This document shows positions 44,662 through 53,119 of a DNA stretch of 64,000 bases, piece by piece. Source of the stretch: DASSUW01 sp963759375 (GTDB lineage Bacteria > Actinomycetota > Thermoleophilia > Solirubrobacterales > Solirubrobacteraceae). Position numbers and translations under genes: made by a program. Below the pieces are notes generated by a model. The model made no database searches. It was given only the letters and a program-made list of their open reading frames with translations, and was not told where the DNA came from. The stretch is from the NCBI GenBank assembly GCA_963759375.1, contig CAVWYY010000004.1:351961-415960 (forward strand). Reading direction: 5' to 3'. Positions within the stretch are counted from its first letter, which is position 1; each line of letters starts with the position of its first letter.

Positions 44662-45555
44662 ATGACTGAGGTTCTCGAGGCGATCGGGCGGGCTGTGAAC
44701 GAGGCGGCGGACAAGGTCGGGCCGTCGGTGGTGGGGCTCGGGCGCGGCTGGGGCCGCGGCTCGGGCGTGGTGATCGCGCCCGGCCAGGTCGTGACCGTCG
44801 CGCACGTGTTGCGCGGCGACGAGGTCGCGGTGGCGTTCCCCGGCGGCGACGTCCGCGAGGGGCGCGTGCTCGGGTCGGATCCCGACCTCGACGTGGCCGT
44901 CATCGGCGTCGACACCGGCGACGCGCCGGCGGTCGCCTGGGCGGAGGACGGCGCGGCGACCGGCGCGCCCGTGTTCGCGCTCGCCAACCCCGGAGGGCGC
45001 GGCCTACGCACCACGTTCGGGCTCGTGTCCGCCACGGGGCGTGGCTTCCGCGGCCCGCGCGGGCGCCGGGTGGCCGGTTCGATCGAGCACACCGCGCCGC
45101 TGCCGCGCGGCAGCTCCGGCGGTCCGCTGACCGATCTCGCCGGCAACCTGATCGGCCTCAATGCCGTCCGGCGCGACGGCGGCTTCATCCTCGCGCTGCC
45201 CGCCGACGCGGCGCTGCGCCGCCGGGTCGACGAACTGGCCAGCGGCGAGGCGGCCGAGCGGCCGCGGCTCGGCGTGGCGCTCGCGCCGCCGCGCGTCGCG
45301 CGCCGCATGCGCGCCGCGGTCGGCCTGCCCGAGCGCGACGGCCTGCTCGTGCGCGACGTGGTCCGCGACAGCGCCGCGGCGGCCGCCGGGCTGCAGCGCG
45401 GCGACCTGCTCGTGCGCGCCGGCGACAAGCCGCTGGCGAGCATGGACGACCTGTTCGACGCGCTCGACGGCGGCGGCGATTCGCTCGCCGTCGGAATCGT
45501 GCGCGGAACCGAGGAGCGCGACATCGAGGTCGCGTTGCAGCACTTCAGTTCGTGA
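44662..45555 (+). CDS. HtrA-like trypsin-fold protease with PDZ domain
   Basis: 297 aa. Chymotrypsin-fold triad: His in 'VVTVAHVLRG', Asp in 'SDPDLDVAVIGVD', Ser in 'PLPRGSSGGPLTD'. PDZ from ~200: 'RLGVALAPPRVARRM', 'VRDSAAAAAGLQRGDLLVRAG', 'LASMDDLFDAL'. No signal peptide or membrane helix is seen, so it may act in the cytoplasm, unusual for this class. Divergent from an HxlR regulator and followed 24 nt later by a second HxlR gene. Confidence 0.87.
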   Translation: MTEVLEAIGRAVNEAADKVGPSVVGLGRGWGRGSGVVIAPGQVVTVAHVLRGDEVAVAFPGGDVREGRVLGSDPDLDVAVIGVDTGDAPAVAWAEDGAATGAPVFALANPGGRGLRTTFGLVSATGRGFRGPRGRRVAGSIEHTAPLPRGSSGGPLTDLAGNLIGLNAVRRDGGFILALPADAALRRRVDELASGEAAERPRLGVALAPPRVARRMRAAVGLPERDGLLVRDVVRDSAAAAAGLQRGDLLVRAGDKPLASMDDLFDALDGGGDSLAVGIVRGTEERDIEVALQHFSS

Positions 45556-45579
45556 AGTCTTGCGTTATCCTTAGGTTTC

Positions 45580-45939
45580 GTGCCGAACTCCGATTGCCCC
45601 GTATGTCGTACCGCAGACGTGGTCTGCGGGAAGTGGACCCTCCTCATCATCCGCGATCTGGCGGAGGGCCGGGCGCGCTTCTGTGAGCTCGAGCGCTCCC
45701 TCGCCGGCATCTCGCCGCGCACCCTCTCGCTGCGACTGCGCGCGCTGGAGGAGGAGGGCATCGTCGAGCGCCAGACGTACCCCGAGGTCCCGCCGCGCGT
45801 CGAGTACGCGCTGACCGAGAAGGGCCGCGCGCTGGTCCCGATCGTCGAGTCGATGCGCGTCTACGGGCGCGAGTGGCTCAACGAGGACGGCGCGTGCGCC
45901 GTCGAGCGGCCCGAGGCCGCCGACGCCGTCGCGGCATAG
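45580..45939 (+). CDS. HxlR-family transcriptional regulator
   Basis: 119 aa from GTG 45580. 'CPVCRTADVVCGKWTLLIIRDLAEGRARFCELERSLAGISPRTLSLRL' (as pieces: GKWTLLIIRDL, FCELERSLAGISPRTLSLRL) and the wing 'PPRVEYALTEKGRAL' define the family. The N-terminal CxxC plus Cys residues could sense redox or electrophiles as in other HxlR proteins. The target is unknown. It follows the protease gene on the same strand. Confidence 0.88.
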   Translation: MPNSDCPVCRTADVVCGKWTLLIIRDLAEGRARFCELERSLAGISPRTLSLRLRALEEEGIVERQTYPEVPPRVEYALTEKGRALVPIVESMRVYGREWLNEDGACAVERPEAADAVAA

Positions 45940-46011
45940 TTTCCGTCCGACCCGTGTGCAATAGCGCGTGCGCGCGAAGGAAGCGGCTTCGCTGAGGCGA
46001 ACGAGCGCGGC

Positions 46012-47256
46012 ATGCACAACCGCGCCCTGCACGACTCGCTGGCCGCTTTCGTCGAAGAGGCCGCGTGGCAGCTCGCCGAGGAGATCTCCGGCGGCGCCGA
46101 GGTCCCCTTCGAGCTGATCGAGCAAGGCCGCGCGAGCGCCCCGCTCTACTGCTACCGGCCGCTGACCGGCCGCTTCCTCGCCGACCGCTCGACCGAGCTG
46201 GCGAAGCTGCCGTCGTACCCGTCCGCCGTCCAGGGCCTCATGACCCTGCCCGACCTGCCGGCCTACCTGAAGGCCCGCCAGCGCCGCACCCCGTCGCCCG
46301 ACCAGCGGCTGCAGGCTGACGCCGCGCTGCAGGCATTCCTGACCGCGGTCTGGACCGAGTCCACCGACTTCGCGTTCGAGCACGAGCGCTTCGAGGCCGC
46401 CTACGCGCAGCTCGAGGAGGCCGCGTACGGCGACCGCTCGCTGTCGGTCGTCCTCGCCGTGGTCGAGGGGCTCGTGCTGGAGAGCGACGAGGTCGCGCTC
46501 GGCGACGGCCTGGCGCTCGTCCGCGCCGAGACGCTGCAAGACGTGCCCGCCGACCTGCAGCTGGACGAGATGGGCACGGTCGCCGTGCTCGCGCTCGACG
46601 CCGCGGTCGGCGACGGCCGCGCGCTCGAGGATGCCGGCCGCCGGCTGCGGCGCCTGCAGACCGCGCTGCGCCTGTGGGACGACGCCGAGCCGTCGCTCGG
46701 CCCGACCGCCTGGGCGCGCACCAACGGCGGCGCCTGGAGCGCCGTGCCGCTGGCCACCGGCGTGCGCCGCGACGTCGGCGACTGCCTGCTGGCCGCCGAC
46801 GAGGAGGACCCGCTGCGGGCGTTCTGCTCGCTCGTCTCCCGCCGCACCCCGCGCGCGGGCGAGCTCGCCTGGGCGCTGCGCCGCTTCGAGCTCGGCTGCG
46901 AGCGCGCCTTCGCCGTCGAGGCGCTGACCGACTGGCTGCTCGCCGGCCGCGCGCTGCTCGCCGACCCGGACGCGGCCGGCTACGACGGCATGGCCGAGCG
47001 CCTGGCGGTGATCTGCGCGACGCCCGACGAGCGTCAGGCGCTCGAGCGGCGGCTCGACGAGGCGATCCGCCTCGAGCGCTCCGCGATCACCGGCCACGTG
47101 CGCCCCGAGCCGGCGGTCGAGGACCTGATCGCCGACCTCGGCGGCAACCTGCGCGCCGTCCTGCGCGACGTCCTCTGCGGGCACCTGGACCCGCAGCTCC
47201 GCCGCGTGGCCGACGAGATGCTCGAGGCGGAGCTCGGGCTCGTCGAGCCCGCCTAG
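46012..47256 (+). CDS. Conserved hypothetical protein
   Basis: 414 aa from ATG 46012, soluble, rich in Ala, Glu and Leu, no signal peptide. Blocks such as 'CYRPLTGRFLADRSTELAKL', 'LPSYPSAVQGLMTLPDLPAY', 'LRAFCSLVSRRTPRAGELAW' and 'FELGCERAFAVEALTDWLLA' are even in composition and look like a genuine conserved protein. No known domain recognised. The 3' end overlaps the convergent ArsA gene by 4 nt. Confidence 0.6.
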   Translation: MHNRALHDSLAAFVEEAAWQLAEEISGGAEVPFELIEQGRASAPLYCYRPLTGRFLADRSTELAKLPSYPSAVQGLMTLPDLPAYLKARQRRTPSPDQRLQADAALQAFLTAVWTESTDFAFEHERFEAAYAQLEEAAYGDRSLSVVLAVVEGLVLESDEVALGDGLALVRAETLQDVPADLQLDEMGTVAVLALDAAVGDGRALEDAGRRLRRLQTALRLWDDAEPSLGPTAWARTNGGAWSAVPLATGVRRDVGDCLLAADEEDPLRAFCSLVSRRTPRAGELAWALRRFELGCERAFAVEALTDWLLAGRALLADPDAAGYDGMAERLAVICATPDERQALERRLDEAIRLERSAITGHVRPEPAVEDLIADLGGNLRAVLRDVLCGHLDPQLRRVADEMLEAELGLVEPA

Positions 47257-48332
47257 AAGAGGTGCTCGCGCATCCGCGCGAGCCCCTCGACGTCATGCAC
47301 GTCCCCGTCGAGCTCGGGGATGACGATCATCGGCGGGTCGGCGAGCAACTCGCGCAGTCGCGCCAGGGACGCCTGCTCGCGCTCGGCCAGCGCCTCGATC
47401 TCACCCGCCGCGGTCGCCACCCGGCGGGCGAGGTCCTCGGGCAGGCCGGTGGGCACCCCGTCGCCGTCGACGGCCGCGTGCAGGCGGTTGACGACCAGCC
47501 CGCCGAACGGCATGTCGGCGTCGCGCAGCTTCCGGTGGAAGAAGATCGCCTCCTCGACCGGGTCGTGGCGCGGCGCGGTCACGATCAGGAACGTCGTCGC
47601 CGGGTCCTCGAGCAGCAGCCCGACCCGCCGGGCGCGCTCCGTGAAGCCGTCGATCATCCCGCCGAGCGCGCGGAAGAACACCGACAGGTCGTGCAGCAGA
47701 TCGACGCCGGTGAGCCGCTCCAGCAACCCGAACACGACGCCGGTGCCGCGGCCGAGGATCCGCCCGCCGAGGCCGGCCGGGCGCAGGAACATCTTGATCG
47801 CGCGGCCCTGGAAGAACCCGGTCAGGCGCCTCGGCGCGTCGAGGAAGTCGAGCGCGTTGCGGGACGGCGGCGTGTCGAGCACCAGCAGGTCGTAGTCGCC
47901 CTCCTGGTCGAGCTCGTAGAGCTTGGCGATCGCCGTGAACTCCTGCGAGCCGGCGACCGAGTTGGAGAGCTGCTGGTAGATCCGGTTGGAGAGCACCTCC
48001 TGCGCCGTCTCCTTATCGGGTGCCAGGCGCTCGATCAGCGCGTCGAACGTGCCCTTGGAGTCGAGCATCAGCGCCCACAGCTCGCCCTCGATCGTCACGC
48101 CATGCCCGCTGAAGCGCTCCGGGTCGACGAGCCGCGGCTCGTTGCCCAGCTCCTCGAGCCCCAGCGCGTCGGCCAGGCGGCGCGCCGGGTCGATCGTCAC
48201 GACCGCGACCTTGTGGCCGCGCTCGGCCATGCCCATCGCAAGGGCGGCGGCCGTCGTCGTCTTGCCGACGCCGCCCGGCCCGGCGCACACGACGATGCGC
48301 CGGCCTTCCAGCAGGGGGAGGACGCTCGTCAG
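47253..48332 (-). CDS. ArsA/Get3-family ATPase with apparent CTG start
   Basis: 359 aa. Deviant Walker A 'VCAGPGGVGKTTTAAALAMG', switch I 'VVTIDPARRLADALGL', Walker B-like 'YDLLVLDTPPSRNALDFLDAP'. Family members drive membrane-protein targeting or metalloid export; no arsenical genes are nearby. Homology begins right after the response-regulator stop, where the only coupled codon is CTG (48332-48330, CTGA overlap). No ATG, GTG or TTG suits. Last gene of a four-gene minus-strand unit. Confidence 0.85.
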   Translation of the reverse strand: MTSVLPLLEGRRIVVCAGPGGVGKTTTAAALAMGMAERGHKVAVVTIDPARRLADALGLEELGNEPRLVDPERFSGHGVTIEGELWALMLDSKGTFDALIERLAPDKETAQEVLSNRIYQQLSNSVAGSQEFTAIAKLYELDQEGDYDLLVLDTPPSRNALDFLDAPRRLTGFFQGRAIKMFLRPAGLGGRILGRGTGVVFGLLERLTGVDLLHDLSVFFRALGGMIDGFTERARRVGLLLEDPATTFLIVTAPRHDPVEEAIFFHRKLRDADMPFGGLVVNRLHAAVDGDGVPTGLPEDLARRVATAAGEIEALAEREQASLARLRELLADPPMIVIPELDGDVHDVEGLARMREHLF

Positions 48333-48937
48333 ATCAGGCCCTCGCGCACCGCGAAGGCGACTGCCTGCGAGCGGCTGCGCGCGTTCAGCTTGGTCACGAC
48401 GTCGTGCAAGACGTTCTTGACTGTACGCTCGGAGTAGCAGAGCTGCTCCGCCACCTCGCGGGTCTGGTGGCCCGCGGCGATCAGTGCCAGCACCTGCTGC
48501 TCGCGGTCGGTGAGCGTCGCGATCGGCGGGCGGTCCGGCTCCAGCGTCACGCTCTTGAGCAGGTTGCCGAACAGCTCGGGCTCCATCACCCGCGTGCCGT
48601 TGACCGCGGCCTTGACCGCCGTGCCGAGGCTCTCGGGCGTCAGCGTGTCCTTGCGCAGGTAGCCGACCGCGCCGGCCTGCAGCGCGGCGAGCACCGACTC
48701 CTCGGCGCCGTCGGACGAGCACACCATCACGCGCGCCGATGCCTCGCCGATGAAGTCGCCGCCGCCGTCGGCGGCGGGATCGAGGATCACCAGGTCGGCG
48801 TCCGCAAGGCCCGGATGGCGGCGCGCCTCGGCGACGCTCTCGGCGTGCTCGACACGCTCCACCTCGGGCATGAGCTGCAGCGAAGCGGCCAGGCCCCTGC
48901 GGTAGATCGTGTGTGGGTCGAGGACGAAGAGCTTCAC
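48329..48937 (-). CDS. LuxR/NarL-type response regulator
   Basis: 202 aa. Receiver domain (KLFVLDPHTIYRRGLAASLQ; phosphoacceptor region 'ADLVILDPAADGGGD'; 'AGAVGYLRKDT') and C-terminal LuxR helix-turn-helix 'LTDREQQVLALIAAGHQTREVAEQLCYSERTVKNVLHDV'. No histidine kinase is encoded nearby. The stop overlaps the ArsA start (CTGA) and the gene starts 25 nt downstream of the M15/NlpC gene. Confidence 0.9.
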   Translation of the reverse strand: MKLFVLDPHTIYRRGLAASLQLMPEVERVEHAESVAEARRHPGLADADLVILDPAADGGGDFIGEASARVMVCSSDGAEESVLAALQAGAVGYLRKDTLTPESLGTAVKAAVNGTRVMEPELFGNLLKSVTLEPDRPPIATLTDREQQVLALIAAGHQTREVAEQLCYSERTVKNVLHDVVTKLNARSRSQAVAFAVREGLI

Positions 48938-48962
48938 GGTCCGCTCCCGGACACGGCCGATA

Positions 48963-50435
48963 CTACGGGCCGGGCGGGAGGGGGTCCAGCCAGGTCAGCG
49001 GCCGCGTGCCCTCCTGCGCTTCGACGGCCGCGAACAGCGCCGAGCCGGGCCGGCGCACCTCCGCGGCGTCGCGCGCCACGTGCGCCTGGGCGCGCGCCAC
49101 CTCGGTCGGATCCGGCACGCTGGCCCCGCCCGCCGCGTCGAGCCGGCGGGCCGCGGCGAACGGCCGGTCGTCGAGCCGAGCGATCTCGACGGCCTCGCGC
49201 ACGTGGACGATGCGATCCTCATCGAGCGCGATCCCCACGTGCCGATCGTCCGAGAACACGACGTCGCCGGGCAGGAGGTCGCCGCGTTCGACCGGCGCGC
49301 CGGCCTCGAGCTGTTGGCTCGCGACGCGCGGCAGCGACATGCCGGCCTGCGCGTACGACCACTGCACGAGCCCGGACGGGTCGAACCCGGTCTCGGGGGT
49401 CGAGCCGCCCGGGTGATACGGCGCGCCGACGTGCTTCTCCGCCTCCACCGCCGCGGCCAGCGCCCGGGCTCCGGGCACGTTGCCGCGCCCGGCCGGAACC
49501 ACCACGGCGGGCGGCGGCTCGGCCGGCTCCAGCTCAGGCGGCTCCCAACCGGTCGAGAGCGGACGCGCGAAGCCGACGTGGAGATGGCTCTGGTGCGCCG
49601 CGTCGGTCCAGTAGCCGGGGCCGGCGATCGCCCACGGCGTCGCGATCTCGTCGGGCCGGATCGCCGCGTCGAGGTGCTGCAGCGAGATCGCCACCCGGCG
49701 CGCGACGACGTTGGAGGCGTTGACCGGCTCGCCGTCGATCGCCGCGATGTCGGCCGCCCGGCCGAGATGGTGGGAGGACACCGCGCCGCCGGTCGTGAAC
49801 CGCGAATGCCCAGAGCAGAGGCTCGTCACCGTGATCGTGTGATCGCGGCTCAGCGTGGTCAGCAGGGCAACGATCCGCGGGTCCACGCGCCCGGCCCGCA
49901 GGTCCTCGTCGCAGGAAGGCTGCAGCACGACGCGGGGGTCCGCGAGCAGCATCCGCGCGTCGCCGGCGACCGGCGGTGGCGGCGCTTCCGGCGCCGGCGG
50001 CTCCCAGTCGGCGGCGGGTTGGTCGCCGAAGCCGATGTGCACGTGCGCCTGGTGGCTCGCGTCGGTGTAGTAGCCGGGGCCCGAGATGGCCCACGGCGTG
50101 CCGACCTCGTCGGGCCGGATCGACGGGTCGAGCTCCTGCAGCCCGGCGACGACCGCGCGCGCAGCCATGTTGGACGCGTCGACCGGCATGCCGTCGATCG
50201 CCGTGATGTCCACCCCGCGGCCGAACTGGTGGCTCGAGATCCGGCCGCTCGACGTGAACCGGCCGTAGCCCGAGCGCATCCCGGACACCGTGATCGTGTG
50301 CACGCGGCTCAGCGTGCTGAGCACCGCCACGATCCGGGGGTCGATCAGTCCTGCGCGCAGGTCGGCGATGCTCGCCGGGTCGAGCACGACGTTGTCGTTG
50401 TGGAGGAGTGCTTGGCCGGCGCCCGCCGCCGCCAT
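48963..50435 (-). CDS. Two M15-like (VanY-type) domains plus degenerate NlpC/P60 domain
   Basis: 490 aa. Two tandem copies of a D,D-peptidase-like domain: SSHQFGRGVDITAIDG...HVHIGF (~60-135) and SSHHLGRAADIAAIDG...HLHVGF (~215-290), each with the SxHxxGxxxD and HxH zinc pattern. The C-terminal ~150 aa are NlpC/P60-like ('FDPSGLVQWSYAQAG', 'LLPGDVVFSDDRHVGIALDE'), but the nucleophile Cys of the usual DCSGL is Pro. No signal peptide is visible. Possibly a wall-binding or scaffold protein. Starts 1 nt after the receiver gene. Confidence 0.72.
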   Translation of the reverse strand: MAAAGAGQALLHNDNVVLDPASIADLRAGLIDPRIVAVLSTLSRVHTITVSGMRSGYGRFTSSGRISSHQFGRGVDITAIDGMPVDASNMAARAVVAGLQELDPSIRPDEVGTPWAISGPGYYTDASHQAHVHIGFGDQPAADWEPPAPEAPPPPVAGDARMLLADPRVVLQPSCDEDLRAGRVDPRIVALLTTLSRDHTITVTSLCSGHSRFTTGGAVSSHHLGRAADIAAIDGEPVNASNVVARRVAISLQHLDAAIRPDEIATPWAIAGPGYWTDAAHQSHLHVGFARPLSTGWEPPELEPAEPPPAVVVPAGRGNVPGARALAAAVEAEKHVGAPYHPGGSTPETGFDPSGLVQWSYAQAGMSLPRVASQQLEAGAPVERGDLLPGDVVFSDDRHVGIALDEDRIVHVREAVEIARLDDRPFAAARRLDAAGGASVPDPTEVARAQAHVARDAAEVRRPGSALFAAVEAQEGTRPLTWLDPLPPGP

Positions 50436-50436
50436 G

Positions 50437-50805
50437 TCACCTCTCCACGCGTTCCACCTGACTCCTGACGAGCTCGCTGCGCAGCTCGTCCGGCGCCGGA
50501 TCGGCGATCCGCCTCGGCTGCTCGCCGCCCGGCCCGATCACCTCCATCACGTGCTCGTCGCGCGTCCAGAACACCACGGTCGTGTCGGGCGCCGCCGCCC
50601 GCAGCCGGTCGCCCAGCTCGCGCGACTCCAGCCGCTCGAGGTCGAGCACCACCGCGTCCGGGCGGAGGCGGCCGGCAAGCAGCACGAGCGCCTGCGGTCG
50701 CGTCTCCTCGGCGATGACCTCGATGCCCTCCTCGGCGAGCACGGCGCCCATGCCGAGGCGCACGACCGGCTCGAGGTTGCCGAGGAGCACGCGCGGGGCG
50801 GTCAT
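50437..50805 (-). CDS. Stand-alone receiver-like protein
   Basis: 122 aa from ATG 50805. Receiver fold without output domain: 'RVLLGNLEPVVRLGMGAVLA' and the acceptor strand 'PDAVVLDLERLESRELGDRL', then 'TVVFWTRDEHVMEV'. The conserved acidic pair near the N-terminus is reduced, so phosphorylation is uncertain. First gene of the unit running through the M15/NlpC, response-regulator and ArsA genes. Confidence 0.65.
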   Translation of the reverse strand: MTAPRVLLGNLEPVVRLGMGAVLAEEGIEVIAEETRPQALVLLAGRLRPDAVVLDLERLESRELGDRLRAAAPDTTVVFWTRDEHVMEVIGPGGEQPRRIADPAPDELRSELVRSQVERVER

Positions 50806-50888
50806 GCGCGGAACCATCGCTGCTGGGGCGCCCTCACGCCAGAGCCGTTCGGGCATGCCGGGTTGCCCGTTCGGCCTACGATCCCTCG

Positions 50889-51488
50889 GTGACGCTCCAC
50901 GACGCGTTCGCGCAGGAGGCGGCCAAGGACGGCATCGTGCTCGGGCCGCGCACGTTCGACTGGCTGTGCGAGCAGGGTCACGTCGGGCTCGAGCGCGTCG
51001 CCAAGGCGCGCCGCGACCCGGCGATCGTCGCGCCGGTAAAGGCCGCGCTCGCGAGCCTCGCGGCGATCTACGCGCGCCTGAAGGGCGACGAGTCGGTGCT
51101 CCCTGCGGCACGCGAGAACCTGTTCCTTCCGGCCGACCTGTTCCACGAGCCGACCGGCACGGTCATCGCGGTCGACGGGCCGGAGCACTTCACGTCGTTC
51201 CGCCTGATCGCGCTCGAGCTCTACCCGCCGGAGCTCGACGTCGCCGAGCAGGCGGCGCTGTGCCGCGAGTGGGCCGAGCGAACGGACGGGCTCGAGCGCG
51301 GCCTGGCCGCCAAGGGGTTCGGATTCGGCGGCCGCCCGCGTGAGCGCGCCTACCACGACGCGCTGTTCGACCTCGCGGTCCCGGCCATGGGCCATCCGCC
51401 GGTGATCCGCATCGCCGCCACCGACGAGGACGGCGCAGAGGCCTACCGCCGCCACCGCGCTGAGTTGAGCGCGCTCAGCGGATCCTGA
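50889..51488 (+). CDS. Hypothetical protein
   Basis: 199 aa from GTG 50889. Features: 'LGPRTFDWLCEQGHVGLERV', 'GTVIAVDGPEHFTSFRLIAL' and 'GFGFGGRPRERAYHDALFDL'. Soluble, with no clear domain. It is divergent from the receiver gene and ends overlapping the zinc-ribbon gene by 14 bp. Confidence 0.55.
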   Translation: MTLHDAFAQEAAKDGIVLGPRTFDWLCEQGHVGLERVAKARRDPAIVAPVKAALASLAAIYARLKGDESVLPAARENLFLPADLFHEPTGTVIAVDGPEHFTSFRLIALELYPPELDVAEQAALCREWAERTDGLERGLAAKGFGFGGRPRERAYHDALFDLAVPAMGHPPVIRIAATDEDGAEAYRRHRAELSALSGS

Positions 51489-51735
51489 TCGGGGATCCCT
51501 TGATGTCGGTGATCGCGACGTTGACCGTCTTGCAGCGCGCGCACTTGACGCGGACCTTCAGCGTCATCTGGATCTCGTGCATCGAGGCGGCCAGGACGGT
51601 GCCGCAGTTCACGCACACGTAGTCGTCGGGCCCGTTGCCGGTGAACGCCGGGCGGTCCACGTCCATCTGCACCGCGGTGCCGCCGTCGGGCGGGACCTCG
51701 CCCGGGCGCACCTCCCGCATGACGATCCGGCCCAT
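51475..51735 (-). CDS. Small zinc-ribbon protein
   Basis: 86 aa with two CxxC knuckles, 'YVCVNCGTVLA' and 'VKCARCKTVNVAI', about 30 residues apart, forming one zinc ribbon. Function unknown; nucleic-acid or protein binding is typical for such folds. It starts 4 nt after the stop of the CoxG-like gene on the same strand. Confidence 0.65.
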   Translation of the reverse strand: MGRIVMREVRPGEVPPDGGTAVQMDVDRPAFTGNGPDDYVCVNCGTVLAASMHEIQMTLKVRVKCARCKTVNVAITDIKGSPIRIR

Positions 51736-51739
51736 GGCG

Positions 51740-52171
51740 TCAGAGGGCTGCGAGCTTCCCGGTGAAGTCCTTGATCAGCGCGTCGAGCACGCCGGCGACG
51801 ACGCCCTCGCCCATCGAGGCCGCCTTGCCGGTGATCTGCGCGTTGGTCTGGAGCGTTCCGCCGCCGTCGGTGAGGTCGAACGTCGCCGTCGCGTTGGCGT
51901 GGCCCTGGCCCCCGGCCTCGCGCGACTTGACGATGAGCACGGCGTGATGCGCGGCGTCGTCCTTCTCCGCGACCTCCACGGTGCCGGTGAACTTCATCGA
52001 CATCGCGCCCATCTTCACGACGATCTCGGCCTTGACCGCGTCGTCACTCGTTCGCTCGATCACCCGTCCGCCCTCGACGCACGGCACGACCTTCTCGAGG
52101 TCGGTGACGGCGGCGAAGTTCTCGTCGGTCGAGTGCGACATCGAGAACGGGTGCTCCAGCGTGACGGCCAT
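51740..52171 (-). CDS. SRPBCC/CoxG-like protein
   Basis: 143 aa from ATG 52171 behind GGAG. CoxG/SRPBCC pattern: 'TLEHPFSMSHSTDENFAAVT', 'DLEKVVPCVEGGRVIE', 'VKMGAMSMKFTGTVEVAEKD' and 'FDLTDGGGTLQTNAQITGKA'. Family members bind hydrophobic ligands or recruit CO dehydrogenase; no cox genes are nearby, so the role is open. Divergent from the YceI gene. Confidence 0.82.
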   Translation of the reverse strand: MAVTLEHPFSMSHSTDENFAAVTDLEKVVPCVEGGRVIERTSDDAVKAEIVVKMGAMSMKFTGTVEVAEKDDAAHHAVLIVKSREAGGQGHANATATFDLTDGGGTLQTNAQITGKAASMGEGVVAGVLDALIKDFTGKLAAL

Positions 52172-52215
52172 TGACGATCTCCTCCGGTTCGGTCCCACGA
52201 GTTTATGCTCCGCGG

Positions 52216-52740
52216 GTGCCAATCGAGCCCGGCAGCTATCGCTTCGGACCGGACAACGGCAGGCTGACGGTGCGGACCGGGCGGACCGGCGCGGTGGCCA
52301 AGGCGGGGCATGATCTGCTGCTCGAGGTCACGACCTGGAACGCCACGCTCACGGTCGGCGACGAGACGACCCTCGAGGTCGACGCCGACGCCACGTCGTT
52401 CAAGGTCCGCGAGGGCACCGGCGGCATGCAGGCGCTCGACGACGGCGACCGGGCCAACATCGAGCAGACGATCGACGACGAGGTCCTGATGCGCGAGCCG
52501 ATCACGTTCCGCTCGACGCGGGTGACCGAGCTCGCCGACGGGCTGAGCGTCGAGGGGCAGCTGACGGTCCGCGGGAGGACCGCGTCGGTCGCCTTCGACG
52601 TGACCGTGGCCGACGGCCGCCTGACGGCGATCGCCCCGCTCCGGCACAGCGACCATGGCATGAAGCCGTACTCGGCGTTGTTCGGCGCGCTGAAGGTCGC
52701 CGACGAGGTGAAGGTCGAGGTCGACGCCCGCCTGCCGTGA
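52216..52740 (+). CDS. YceI-family lipid-binding protein
   Basis: 174 aa from GTG 52216. Lipocalin-like YceI fold: 'PGSYRFGPDNGRLTVRTGRT', 'AKAGHDLLLEVTTWNATLTV', 'EPITFRSTRVTELADGLSVE', 'GQLTVRGRTASVAFDV'. It binds isoprenoid-type lipids in characterised members. It lacks a signal peptide and so is probably cytosolic. Its TGA overlaps the GTG of the DGPF protein gene. Confidence 0.87.
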   Translation: MPIEPGSYRFGPDNGRLTVRTGRTGAVAKAGHDLLLEVTTWNATLTVGDETTLEVDADATSFKVREGTGGMQALDDGDRANIEQTIDDEVLMREPITFRSTRVTELADGLSVEGQLTVRGRTASVAFDVTVADGRLTAIAPLRHSDHGMKPYSALFGALKVADEVKVEVDARLP

Positions 52741-53075
52741 AGTACCTCCTGAGCTTCTACCAGCCCACCGGCGGCGAGCCGGACCCCGAGCTCCTCGAGC
52801 GGGTGATGGCCGATCTCGGCGCCGTCAACGACGACCTCCGCGCCGCCGGCAAGTGGGTGTTCGGCGGCGGGCTGCACGCGCCGGACACCGCGACCGTGCT
52901 GCGGCTCAAGGGCGGTGACGTGGCGGCGACCGACGGGCCGTTCAGCGAGGGCAAGGAGCACCTCGGCGGCATCACGATCATCGAGGCCGACGACCTCGAC
53001 GAGGCCCTCGGCTGGGCCGGGCGGATCGCGCGCGCGACCACCCTCCCGATCGAGGTACGGCCGTTCCAGCACTAG
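52737..53075 (+). CDS. YCII-related DGPF-domain protein
   Basis: 112 aa, GTG start overlapping the YceI stop (GTGA). 'KYLLSFYQPTGGEPDPELLE', 'GKWVFGGGLHAPDTATVLRL', the signature 'AATDGPFSEGKEHLGGI' and 'DDLDEALGWAGR'. DGPF proteins are encoded next to ECF42-type sigma factors and are thought to act with them, though the mechanism is not settled. Here the sigma gene follows at once. Confidence 0.9.
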   Translation: MKYLLSFYQPTGGEPDPELLERVMADLGAVNDDLRAAGKWVFGGGLHAPDTATVLRLKGGDVAATDGPFSEGKEHLGGITIIEADDLDEALGWAGRIARATTLPIEVRPFQH

Positions 53076-53119
53076 ACGTCGAGCGTGTCTTCCGGGAGGA
53101 GTACGGCCGCGCGGTCGCC

